From Rheinheimera sp. (GTDB lineage: Bacteria; Pseudomonadota; Gammaproteobacteria; Enterobacterales; Alteromonadaceae), in NCBI RefSeq assembly GCF_020217005.1, contig NZ_JAIWOI010000158.1, positions 1 to 10,000 on the forward strand: a stretch of DNA of 10,000 nt, in the 5' to 3' direction. This document shows positions 1-9,436 of the stretch, one piece after another; within the stretch, counting starts at the first letter, position 1; every line of letters starts with the position of its first letter. The translations under genes and the position numbers were made by a program. Below the pieces are notes generated by a model that saw only the letters and a list, made by a program, of their open reading frames with translations, had not been told where the DNA came from and made no database searches.

Positions 1-2242
<2,242 letters not shown>

Positions 2243-2246
2243 TTAG

Positions 2247-2274
2247 CCAGGCCGAACATCTGTATGTGGCCTGG
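2247..2274 (-). other. Hairpin in the icd leader
   Basis: CCAGGCC (2247-2253) is perfectly complementary to GGCCTGG (2268-2274). Inside it ACAT (2256-2259) pairs with ATGT (2264-2267) around a 4-nt loop, leaving a 2-nt GA bulge. The hairpin is 38 nt upstream of the icd ATG and would be transcribed in its 5' leader. No U-run follows directly in either direction, so it is not a standard terminator. It could be an attenuator, an mRNA stabiliser or a protein-binding site; the sequence does not say which. Confidence 0.45.
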
Positions 2275-2309
2275 GCTGTTTAAAACGTTACAGTTACTCG
2301 TGGTGTCCG

Positions 2310-2318
2310 AGTATAACA
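2310..2318 (-). promoter_or_regulatory. Candidate extended -10 promoter for icd
   Basis: On the minus strand the stretch reads TGTTATACT, that is TGn plus TATACT (5 of 6 to TATAAT). It is about 100 nt upstream of the icd start, which would give a leader of roughly 95 nt. A TTGACT at 2343-2338 lies 22 bp upstream, too far for a normal -35, so the call rests on the extended -10 alone. Confidence 0.3.
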
Positions 2319-2357
2319 GCGCTCATTCTAAGAGCCTAGTCAAGGACATATGCTTTA

Positions 2358-2439
2358 CGACAGAAGTCGCAGAAACCTGCCCCTGTCGGGCTTTATATTA
2401 CTGAAATGTTTGGCGGAAAACAGGGTTCTGCGGCCCGAC
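2358..2439. repeat. Overlapping inverted repeats with mutually exclusive pairings
   Basis: Three pairings are visible. The first is the local hairpin 2358-2388. The second pairs CGCAGAAACCTG (2368-2379) with CAGGGTTCTGCG (2421-2432), 11 of 12 complementary. The third pairs GTCGGGC (2385-2391) with GCCCGAC (2433-2439), 7 of 7. The first excludes the second and third. The second and third cross each other, as in a pseudoknot. This could be a structured leader of nudJ or a regulator-binding region, or chance in a GC-richer patch. Confidence 0.35.
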
Positions 2440-2574
2440 CACTTCAGCGATTTTAAGGATTTATGGGCATTTTGCTGCAATTACAACAAAAGATCGGTTT
2501 TTTTGTTCATATATGGCATAAATAGCCCGTCTTTTTGTTTTTTCGCCATCTTCTGGTCATTCAATCCAGCTTTT

Positions 2575-2580
2575 GAGGAA
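2575..2580 (+). promoter_or_regulatory. nudJ ribosome binding site that decides the start
   Basis: GAGGAA lies 10 nt before the ATG at 2591. An in-frame TTG at 2573 overlaps this site and so has no ribosome binding site of its own there. This makes ATG 2591 the better start. Confidence 0.65.
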
Positions 2581-2590
2581 TCTGTTGTTT

Positions 2591-3058
2591 ATGTCACGTC
2601 CTTTGTTGCATTTAACCGTCGCTGCTGTAGTGTATTTTCAGGGCCGTTATTTATTGGTCGAAGAGAAAGAAAAAAGCTCTGGTCGCCTGGTACTGAATCA
2701 ACCTGCTGGCCATGTAGAAGAAAATGAAGATTTGATCAGCGCCATCAAAAGGGAATTACTTGAGGAAACAGGCCTGAATCTCGAGCCGGATGCCTGGCTT
2801 GGGATCTCTCAGCTTCAGACCGCCGACGGCCATTTTTACGTGCGGGTGAACTTTGTCTTTACCCCAACTGAATTACCAGTTGGGTATCAGCCTCAGGATA
2901 AAGATATTCTCGCCTTACACTGGCTAAATTTGTTGGAACTGCAACAACATGCATTGCCGGGTCGCAGTCAACTGGTGCAGGATGCAATCAGAGAGTTTGA
3001 ACAAAACCGATCTCTCCCTCTACACCTGATAAAAAGCGCCGTGCTGCAGATCGATTAA
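2591..3058 (+). CDS. nudJ: Nudix hydrolase NudJ (phosphatase)
   Basis: Nudix pyrophosphohydrolase/phosphatase. The E. coli orthologue (YmfB) acts on thiamin precursor HMP-PP, thiamin diphosphate and nucleoside di/triphosphates in the cytosol. From ATG 2591 the protein has 155 residues (E. coli 153). The Nudix box is complete at residues 40-62 and fits Gx5Ex7REUxEExGU: Gly40, Glu46, Arg54-Glu55, Glu58-Glu59, Gly61. The preceding NQPAGH is the typical NudJ context. A longer form starting at TTG 2573 would add six residues, but that codon overlaps the ribosome binding site, so I reject it. The gene opens the rightward cluster and lies 100 bp before mnmA, as in E. coli, where rluE precedes it. 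Substrate specificity is inferred from the family. Confidence 0.92.
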   Translation: MSRPLLHLTVAAVVYFQGRYLLVEEKEKSSGRLVLNQPAGHVEENEDLISAIKRELLEETGLNLEPDAWLGISQLQTADGHFYVRVNFVFTPTELPVGYQPQDKDILALHWLNLLELQQHALPGRSQLVQDAIREFEQNRSLPLHLIKSAVLQID

Positions 3059-3109
3059 AAGCCCGGCCGCAGATTCCCGCTGATTAACATTTTTTGGCAA
3101 AGAATTTGG

Positions 3110-3118
3110 TGCTATAAT
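3110..3118 (+). promoter_or_regulatory. Extended -10 promoter for mnmA-hflD-purB
   Basis: TGC plus a perfect TATAAT at 3113-3118. The -35 is poor: a T-rich TTTTTG at 3091-3096 sits 16 bp upstream, and TTGGCA at 3094-3099 is only 13 bp away. The extended TG motif would compensate. Transcription would start near 3125, about 34 nt before the mnmA ATG. The bases right after the -10 (CCGCGCCCG) form a GC-rich discriminator. Confidence 0.65.
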
Positions 3119-3158
3119 CCGCGCCCGTTCCCATCCAGCCAGTTAAAAGTACGGTGTA

Positions 3159-4259
3159 ATGTCAGATAACAGCAGCAAAAAAGTCATAGTCGGTATGTCC
3201 GGCGGTGTGGATTCCTCAGTCTCAGCCTACCTGTTGATGCAGCAGGGTTATCAGGTCGAAGGCCTGTTTATGAAAAACTGGGAAGAAGACGATGACAGTG
3301 AATATTGTGCTGCAGCGGAAGACCTGAAAGATGCTCAGGCAGTCTGTGACAAGCTGGGTATCAAGTTACATAAAGTCAACTTTGCCGCTGAATACTGGGA
3401 CAATGTATTTGAATACTTCCTTGCTGAATACAAAGCAGGCCGCACGCCAAACCCGGATATTATGTGCAATAAGGAAATCAAATTTAAAGCTTTCCTTGAG
3501 TTTGCCGCCGAAGCTTTAGGGGCTGACTATATAGCCACAGGCCACTATGTGCAGCGCCGTGAAGTCGAAGGCCACTGGCAATTATTGCGTGGGTTGGATA
3601 GCAATAAAGATCAGAGTTATTTCCTTTACACTATTGGCGAAGAACATGTGGCACAAACCCTGTTCCCTGTTGGCCATCTGGAAAAACCGCTAGTGCGCGC
3701 TATAGCCGAAGAGCAAGGTTTAATTACCCACGATAAAAAAGACAGCACAGGCATTTGTTTTATCGGCGAGCGTAAATTTAAAGATTTCCTGCAAAAGTAT
3801 CTGCCAGCTCAGCCTGGTGATATTTTCACCGTAGACGGCGATAAAATTGGCCAGCATGATGGTCTGATGTACCACACCTTAGGTCAGCGCAAAGGTTTAC
3901 GTATCGGTGGCTTAAAAGATGGTGATGATCAGCCCTGGTATGTGGTGGCAAAAGATTTGGTCAATAACCGCCTTATAGTCGCCCAGGGGCATGACCACCC
4001 TAGTATGTTCTCCAAAGGTTTAGTGGCAAACCAACTGCACTGGGTTGATCGCACAGGCCCGCAGCAGGCACTGCGCTGCACTGTTAAAACCCGGTATCGC
4101 CAGACCGATATTCCGTGCACCCTGACCCCAATGCCAGATGGCACTGTGGTTGTGGTCTTTGATCAGCCTCAAAAAGCCGTTACCCCTGGCCAGTCCGCTG
4201 TATTTTACAGCGACGAGATTTGTCTGGGCGGCGGCATTATTAATTCGGCCATACAGTAA
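3159..4259 (+). CDS. mnmA: tRNA-specific 2-thiouridylase MnmA
   Basis: ATP-dependent 2-thiolation of the wobble uridine 34 of tRNA Lys, Glu and Gln, using sulfur relayed from IscS through the Tus proteins (cytosol). The protein has 366 residues (E. coli 368). The PP-loop SGGVDSS at residues 14-20 activates the uridine with ATP. The two catalytic cysteines are present: Cys103 in [15 protein letters not shown] and Cys200 in [10 protein letters not shown] (E. coli Cys102 and Cys199). The C-terminal part includes [13 protein letters not shown], typical of the family. ATG 3159 has only a weak ribosome binding site (GGTG), but the N-terminus lines up with the family. It has its own extended -10 promoter and heads a tight set with hflD (3 bp) and purB. 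Confidence 0.98.
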   Translation: MSDNSSKKVIVGMSGGVDSSVSAYLLMQQGYQVEGLFMKNWEEDDDSEYCAAAEDLKDAQAVCDKLGIKLHKVNFAAEYWDNVFEYFLAEYKAGRTPNPDIMCNKEIKFKAFLEFAAEALGADYIATGHYVQRREVEGHWQLLRGLDSNKDQSYFLYTIGEEHVAQTLFPVGHLEKPLVRAIAEEQGLITHDKKDSTGICFIGERKFKDFLQKYLPAQPGDIFTVDGDKIGQHDGLMYHTLGQRKGLRIGGLKDGDDQPWYVVAKDLVNNRLIVAQGHDHPSMFSKGLVANQLHWVDRTGPQQALRCTVKTRYRQTDIPCTLTPMPDGTVVVVFDQPQKAVTPGQSAVFYSDEICLGGGIINSAIQ

Positions 4260-4262
4260 TTT

Positions 4263-4899
4263 ATGCAACCTAGTATTCAGACTCAAACCCTTGCGCTGGC
4301 AGGTATGTGCCAGGCGCTTAAACTGCTTCAGCAAGTGACTCGCAGTAATGACGTAGCGCTGGCCGATTTACAGCTGTGTTTAGCCAGTATCGCTAATTTA
4401 TCTCCTGCCGAGCCTTTGGACATTTATGGTAAGGATATCGCCAATCTTCACACCGGTTATCAATGCCTGGCGGAACAACTGGGCGACAACCAACGTAAAG
4501 ATGTCGAGCTGACCCGCTATGTAGTGTCTGTGATAGCGCTGGAGCGTAAACTGACTAAAAACCGCGACAATCTGGATAATCTGAGCAAACGTCTATCCAG
4601 ACTGGAGCAGCAACTACAACACTTTGCTATCACTGACGAAAACATTATCGCCAATCTGGCTGACATTTATGTCGAATGTATCAGCTCTTTAGGCACCCGC
4701 ATTCAGGTTGCAGGCCAGCCAGAACTGTTGAAGCAACCACTGGTACAACATAAAGTACGGGCTTTGTTATTAGCAGCTATTCGCGCTGTAGTCCTATGGC
4801 GCCAGGCAGGTGGTAGTCGTTTGCACTTTATTTTCAAACGCAAAGCCCTGCTCAACGAAGTCAACTCTGTTTTACGCACTATTGCCCCAACCCATTCAT

Positions 4900-4901
<2 letters not shown>
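4263..4901 (+). CDS. hflD: HflD (high-frequency lysogenization protein D homologue)
   Basis: Peripheral inner-membrane protein. In E. coli it binds the lambda CII activator and lowers lysogenization; its normal cellular job is not well established. The protein has 212 residues (E. coli 213), with family-typical stretches: TLALAGMCQALKLLQQ (residues 9-24), ELTRYVVSVIALERKL (82-97), and IYVECISSLGTRIQVAGQP (135-153) followed by KVRALLLAAIRAVVLWRQ (164-181). Residues about 95-121 look like an amphipathic helix or short coiled coil. No ribosome binding site precedes ATG 4263. It starts 3 nt after the mnmA stop, so translation is probably coupled to mnmA. Its TAG stop overlaps the purB ribosome binding site. 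The mnmA-hflD-purB order is conserved with E. coli. Confidence 0.95.
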
Positions 4902-6281
<1,380 letters not shown>

Positions 6282-6306
6282 ACTAAGCTTCAGTTAGCGT
6301 TTTTAT

Positions 6307-6333
6307 ACAGGGCGATCTTATCGCCCTGTTTTT
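6307..6333 (+). terminator. Intrinsic terminator after purB
   Basis: A perfect 10-bp stem (ACAGGGCGAT with ATCGCCCTGT) closes a 3-nt CTT loop and is followed by a run of five T (6329-6333). It begins 26 nt after the purB stop and ends 17 nt before the roxA ATG. Confidence 0.92.
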
Positions 6334-6349
6334 ATGGTGAAACAGAACT

Positions 6350-7504
6350 ATGTACCAATTATCTTTAAATGAATTGACTCCAGCTCAGTTTTTAGCAGAG
6401 TACTGGCAGAAAAAGCCTTTACTGATCAAAGCGGGTTTTAAAAACTTTATCGACCCGATAAGCCCGGACGAACTGGCAGGCCTGGCCGGTGAAGAAGAAA
6501 TTGAATCCCGTATTGTCAGCAATAAAAACGCTGTATGGGACATGGAAACCGGTCCTTTTGAGGAGTTCAGTCATTTAGGCGAAGACGGCTGGACCTTATT
6601 AGTTCAGGCCGTCGATCACTGGCATCCCCAATCTGCAGCTTTGATCGAGCCTTTTCGCTTTATCCCCAACTGGCGAATTGATGATTTGATGGTAAGTTTC
6701 TCTACCGCAGGTGGCGGAGTGGGACCTCATCTGGACCAATACGACGTCTTTATTATTCAGGGTCAAGGTAAACGCCATTGGCGTGTTGGTATGCCGGACA
6801 ACAGTCTACAGCAGTACTGCCCTCACCCTCGTTTATTGCAGGTGACGCCCTTTGTCGACTGTATCAATGTAATCACTGAACCCGGCGACATTTTATATAT
6901 TCCGCCAGGCTGCCCACATGACGGTATTTCTTTGGACCCATCACTGAACTACTCTGTGGGATTCCGTGCACCTGCACAAAAGGATTTACTGACAGGTTTG
7001 GCTGATCATCTGATTGATCAGGATGTGACGGGCCAACGTTTTACTGATCCGGAGCGTCAGGTTCCAGCATCTGTTGGTGCTATCAGTGAGCAGGATTTGA
7101 CCCAGGTGCAAGCCCTGTTGCGGCAGTTAGTGGATGACAAAGCTTTTGCTGCCCAGTGGTTTGGCAGTTATATAAGTCATGCAAAACATGAATTGGACAC
7201 AACTGAACCCGATCCTCATTACGAAGCCGCTGAAATAGGTGAATATCTGGAAGAAGGCTCTGTGCTGGCAAAATTAGGCGGCTTACGCACTTTGTATTAT
7301 CAGGCCAGCTCTACCGGGGACATTCAACTTTTTATTAATGGAGACTGCTTTTTGGTACCAGCTGTTGAACTTGAAACTGTGAAAAAGCTGACCGATCAAA
7401 TCACTCTGAGCCAGCTGGATTGCCAACATTTCGCTTCAGATCAAGGACGCTTACAGCTTATCACTCTGCTAATCAACAAAGGTTACTGGTACTTTACTGA
7501 GTAA
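6350..7504 (+). CDS. roxA: Ribosomal protein L16 arginine hydroxylase RoxA (YcfD, JmjC/cupin oxygenase)
   Basis: Fe(II)/2-oxoglutarate-dependent oxygenase that hydroxylates an arginine of 50S protein L16 (Arg81 in E. coli), linking oxygen supply to ribosome modification. The protein has 384 residues (E. coli about 373). The iron-binding HxD...H triad is intact in the JmjC fold: His127 and Asp129 in GPHLDQYDVF, and His190 in YIPPGCPHDGIS. The N-terminal motif WQKKPLLIKAGF (19-30) and FSTAGGGVGPHLD (117-129) are typical. The C-terminal third is the family's winged-helix/dimerisation region. The ribosome binding site is weak (GGTGA 6336-6340, 9 nt away). The gene starts just past the purB terminator and has no obvious promoter of its own. 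In E. coli phoPQ lies between purB and this gene; here they are adjacent. Confidence 0.95.
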   Translation: MYQLSLNELTPAQFLAEYWQKKPLLIKAGFKNFIDPISPDELAGLAGEEEIESRIVSNKNAVWDMETGPFEEFSHLGEDGWTLLVQAVDHWHPQSAALIEPFRFIPNWRIDDLMVSFSTAGGGVGPHLDQYDVFIIQGQGKRHWRVGMPDNSLQQYCPHPRLLQVTPFVDCINVITEPGDILYIPPGCPHDGISLDPSLNYSVGFRAPAQKDLLTGLADHLIDQDVTGQRFTDPERQVPASVGAISEQDLTQVQALLRQLVDDKAFAAQWFGSYISHAKHELDTTEPDPHYEAAEIGEYLEEGSVLAKLGGLRTLYYQASSTGDIQLFINGDCFLVPAVELETVKKLTDQITLSQLDCQHFASDQGRLQLITLLINKGYWYFTE

Positions 7505-7512
7505 AACTACAA

Positions 7513-7548
7513 GGATAAAAAAACCGCCACTGGCGGTTTTTTTTATCC
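7513..7548. terminator. Bidirectional terminator between roxA and the DUF4826 gene
   Basis: ACCGCC (7523-7528) pairs with GGCGGT (7532-7537) around a 3-nt ACT loop. It has an eight-T run rightwards (7537-7544) and a seven-A run leftwards (7517-7523), so it works for both strands. The symmetry extends to GGAT...ATCC at the ends with one unpaired base. It lies 8 nt after the roxA stop and 70 nt beyond the stop of the convergent DUF4826 gene. Confidence 0.92.
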
Positions 7549-7618
7549 TGACAGCAGAACCCTGATCCTGAGTCCGCTTCCACAAGGTGTTGTAAAGATT
7601 TATATACTTAAATTCAGC

Positions 7619-8041
7619 TTAGTTGGACGAATTCCAAAGCTCTTCTTTATCAAATAAATCATATAAACCATGAGCTCTGTTGATCAGTAAATTTGCGAAT
7701 TCCACTTTGGTTTTGTCGATAGCGCCAGAATTCATGATCTGTTCTGCTTTTAACTGCCAATGCAAAGAGAATGCCCGGACTGCTTCGCGCGCATCTTTAG
7801 CTGCAGACAAAGCCATATGGTCTGTAGGTAAATCACCACTAATTACCCAATACTGTTTACGATCCTGAGCGGTAATCTTCCATATCGCCATTAATGGTGT
7901 TAAATAACGAGATTCGGACACTGCCACATTGTCTGGCAGTATGCCTTTTTCAGCCAGGTATTGGTTTGCTTTCTGGAACTGAGCACGAACCCACTCACTG
8001 CTCGACTGTTCTTGTTGTTCCGGGGTTAATTGATCTGCCAT
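7619..8041 (-). CDS. DUF4826 family protein of unknown function
   Basis: I recognise this as a DUF4826-type protein, found in Alteromonadales-like gammaproteobacteria; its function is unknown. From the ATG at 8041 it has 140 residues. AAGGAAA at 8054-8048 gives AGGA 8 nt upstream. A longer frame to 8098 would add 19 residues, but it has no such site and would include the predicted promoter, so I reject it. Visible features are a soluble, charged N-terminal helix (SEWVRAQFQKANQYLAEKG, 15-33), the core SRYLTPLMAIWKI (44-56), KQYWVISGDLPTDHM (62-76), and an alpha-helical C-terminus rich in Ala and charged residues. There is no signal peptide or membrane segment, so a cytosolic location is inferred. 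It is transcribed divergently from the leucine dehydrogenase gene and ends at the terminator shared with roxA. Confidence 0.8.
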   Translation of the reverse strand: MADQLTPEQQEQSSSEWVRAQFQKANQYLAEKGILPDNVAVSESRYLTPLMAIWKITAQDRKQYWVISGDLPTDHMALSAAKDAREAVRAFSLHWQLKAEQIMNSGAIDKTKVEFANLLINRAHGLYDLFDKEELWNSSN

Positions 8042-8069
8042 CGTTAGTTTCCTTAATGCAAGTGGCGCT

Positions 8070-8098
8070 ACTTTATGTGACTCAATCCTGACAATCAA
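8070..8098 (-). promoter_or_regulatory. Candidate sigma-70 promoter for the DUF4826 gene
   Basis: On the minus strand, TTGATT (8098-8093) and TAAAGT (8075-8070) are separated by exactly 17 bp; each matches its consensus at 4 of 6. The implied start of transcription, near 8063, leaves a leader of about 20 nt that contains the ribosome binding site. Confidence 0.4.
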
Positions 8099-8109
8099 GA
8101 GGCAGCTAA

Positions 8110-8123
8110 AATTGTCGACAATT
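8110..8123. promoter_or_regulatory. 14-bp perfect palindrome, candidate operator
   Basis: AATTGTCGACAATT is perfectly self-complementary and lies in the divergent region, 12 bp upstream of the DUF4826 -35 and 132 bp before the leucine dehydrogenase start. A further GACAAT half-site occurs at 8090-8095, overlapping that -35. The TTGT-N2-ACAA form resembles sites of some dimeric repressors such as GntR-family ones, but no regulator gene is in the window, so its owner is unknown. Confidence 0.4.
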
Positions 8124-8243
8124 CACTGGTCTAACCAGAATTTGTTTTTAAAGATTGATAGCGTAAGCAAAGCTGAAATGGTACATTCCGCGGCGCAAAA
8201 AAGCCCTAACGTCACGCCTCGCGGTGTGGTGACTGATATCAAC

Positions 8244-8247
8244 GGAG
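8244..8247 (+). promoter_or_regulatory. Ribosome binding site that decides the leucine dehydrogenase start
   Basis: GGAG lies 8 nt before GTG 8256. The upstream in-frame candidates TTG 8112 and ATG 8178 have no comparable site. Confidence 0.75.
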
Positions 8248-8255
8248 AACAAGTC

Positions 8256-9296
8256 GTGGCTGTATTTAACCATCCTGAATTTGATAACCATGAGCAAGTT
8301 GTATTCTGTAGTGATGAAAGCACTGGTTTAAAAGCCATTATTGCTATTCACAGCACAGCCCTGGGCCCAGCAACAGGTGGCTGCCGTATGTGGGATTATG
8401 TAGCTGATGAAGATGCTTTAGTCGACGTATTACGTTTATCCCGTGGCATGACGTACAAAAACGCTATGGCTGGTTTGCCGTTAGGCGGCGGTAAAGCCGT
8501 GATTATAGGCGACGCAAAAAAAATCAAATCTGAAGCTCTGTTTCGTAAGTTTGGCAAGTTTGTGCATTCACTAAGTGGCCGTTATGTCAGTGCAGAAGAC
8601 GTAAATATCACCACTGGCGATATCATGATGGTCAACAAAGAAACGACTTATGTTGCAGGTTTGGAAGGCTTAAGTGGTAACCCTGGTCCTTTCACAGCCC
8701 TCGGCACTTACCGCGGTATCAAAGCAGCCGCCAAACACAAGTTTGGTACTGATGATCTGAAGGGTCTGACTGTTGCTATTCAAGGTTTAGGCAGTGTTGG
8801 CTTTTATTTGTGTGAATACCTGCATAACGAAGGTGCAAAACTGATTGTTACTGATATCAATCAGGACGCCGTCAGCCGCGCTGTCGCTCAATTTAATGCC
8901 ACAGCTGTGGGCCTGGATGAAATCTATGCAGTTGATGCTGATATCTACGCACCATGCGCTTTAGGTGCCACCCTTAACGACATCACTATTCCTCAGCTGA
9001 AATGTAAAGTCATTGCAGGATGTGCGAACAACCAGTTGAAAGGAAGTCGTCATGGTGAACTGTTACGCCAAAAAGGCATTCTGTACGCACCGGATTATGT
9101 GATCAACGCAGGTGGCATAATCAACGTTGCGATGGAGATGCGCGAACAAGGCTACAACGCTGAAGAATCAACGGCTAAAGTAAACCAGATTTACCATACT
9201 CTGATTAATATCTTTGAACGTGCTGACGCGCAGCAAAAACCAACCAATGAAGTGGCAGATTTAATGGCGCAGGAAATTATCCGTAACGCCCGTTAA
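8256..9296 (+). CDS. ldh: Leucine (branched-chain amino acid) dehydrogenase, NAD-dependent
   Basis: Member of the Glu/Leu/Phe/Val dehydrogenase family. It reversibly deaminates leucine, valine and isoleucine to 2-oxo acids with NAD+ in the cytosol, the entry to branched-chain catabolism. From GTG 8256 it has 346 residues and starts (M)AVFNHPEFDNHEQVVF, like Shewanella relatives. Numbering matches the Bacillus enzyme exactly: Lys68 (MTYKNA), catalytic Lys80 (GGGKAV) and Asp115 (AEDV). The Rossmann motif GLGSVG is at 177-182, with Asp200 (VTDIN) favouring NAD over NADP. CALGATLND, AGCANNQLK and APDYVINAGGIINVA are family hallmarks. The frame extends upstream to TTG 8112 by 48 codons, but that part does not resemble the family. 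Residue 117 is Asn, where Bacillus LeuDH has Gly. Leu is the likeliest substrate; Val or Phe cannot be excluded. Confidence 0.93.
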   Translation: MAVFNHPEFDNHEQVVFCSDESTGLKAIIAIHSTALGPATGGCRMWDYVADEDALVDVLRLSRGMTYKNAMAGLPLGGGKAVIIGDAKKIKSEALFRKFGKFVHSLSGRYVSAEDVNITTGDIMMVNKETTYVAGLEGLSGNPGPFTALGTYRGIKAAAKHKFGTDDLKGLTVAIQGLGSVGFYLCEYLHNEGAKLIVTDINQDAVSRAVAQFNATAVGLDEIYAVDADIYAPCALGATLNDITIPQLKCKVIAGCANNQLKGSRHGELLRQKGILYAPDYVINAGGIINVAMEMREQGYNAEESTAKVNQIYHTLINIFERADAQQKPTNEVADLMAQEIIRNAR

Positions 9297-9311
9297 CTTT
9301 ATGCCCCATAG

Positions 9312-9436
9312 ATACCCAAAGTAATTGGAGTTGCAGCGCGACGACAAGCGAGCGAGACCCCAGGAGCATAGTTGTCCTATGTGACTGGGGCGAGTAGCGT
9401 AGTCAACAAAGCTGCGGCTTCAAGAACGCGGGGTAT
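9312..9436. repeat. 125-bp nested imperfect palindromic repeat (REP/MITE-like)
   Basis: Three nested symmetric layers are visible. The ends are ATACCC (9312-9317) and GGGTAT (9431-9436). Inside them TTGGAGTTGCAGC (9325-9337) faces GCTGCGGCTTCAA (9411-9423), 10 of 13 complementary. In the centre CCCCAG (9358-9363) and CATAG (9367-9371) pair with CTATG (9377-9381) and CTGGGG (9385-9390) around a TTGTC loop. I recall similar elements dispersed in Shewanella- and Rheinheimera-type genomes, which cannot be confirmed here. It encodes no transposase. It fills the convergent gap after the leucine dehydrogenase gene and covers the last codons of the DUF218 gene. Confidence 0.7.

Noticed and set aside
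2338..2343. TTGACT as a -35 for icd
   Set aside because: It is 22 bp from the TATACT -10 candidate, too far; with 17-bp spacing the -10 would be GCTGTT.
2497..2545. T-rich stretch as an intrinsic terminator
   Set aside because: Only very short AT-rich or 3-bp stems precede the T-runs, so there is no credible terminator hairpin.
2350..2727. 125-codon open frame in the icd-nudJ gap
   Set aside because: It overlaps nudJ in another frame, resembles no known family, is Phe/Cys/Arg-rich in an unnatural way and has no ribosome binding site.
3094..3099. TTGGCA as the -35 of the mnmA promoter
   Set aside because: Spacing to TATAAT is only 13 bp; the extended TG motif explains the promoter better.
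4020..4334. Minus-strand open frame across the mnmA-hflD junction
   Set aside because: It is antisense to two well-supported genes, with no family resemblance.
8126..8138. CTGGT-CTA-ACCAG hairpin
   Set aside because: A 5-bp stem with no U-run and no conserved context; short enough to be chance.
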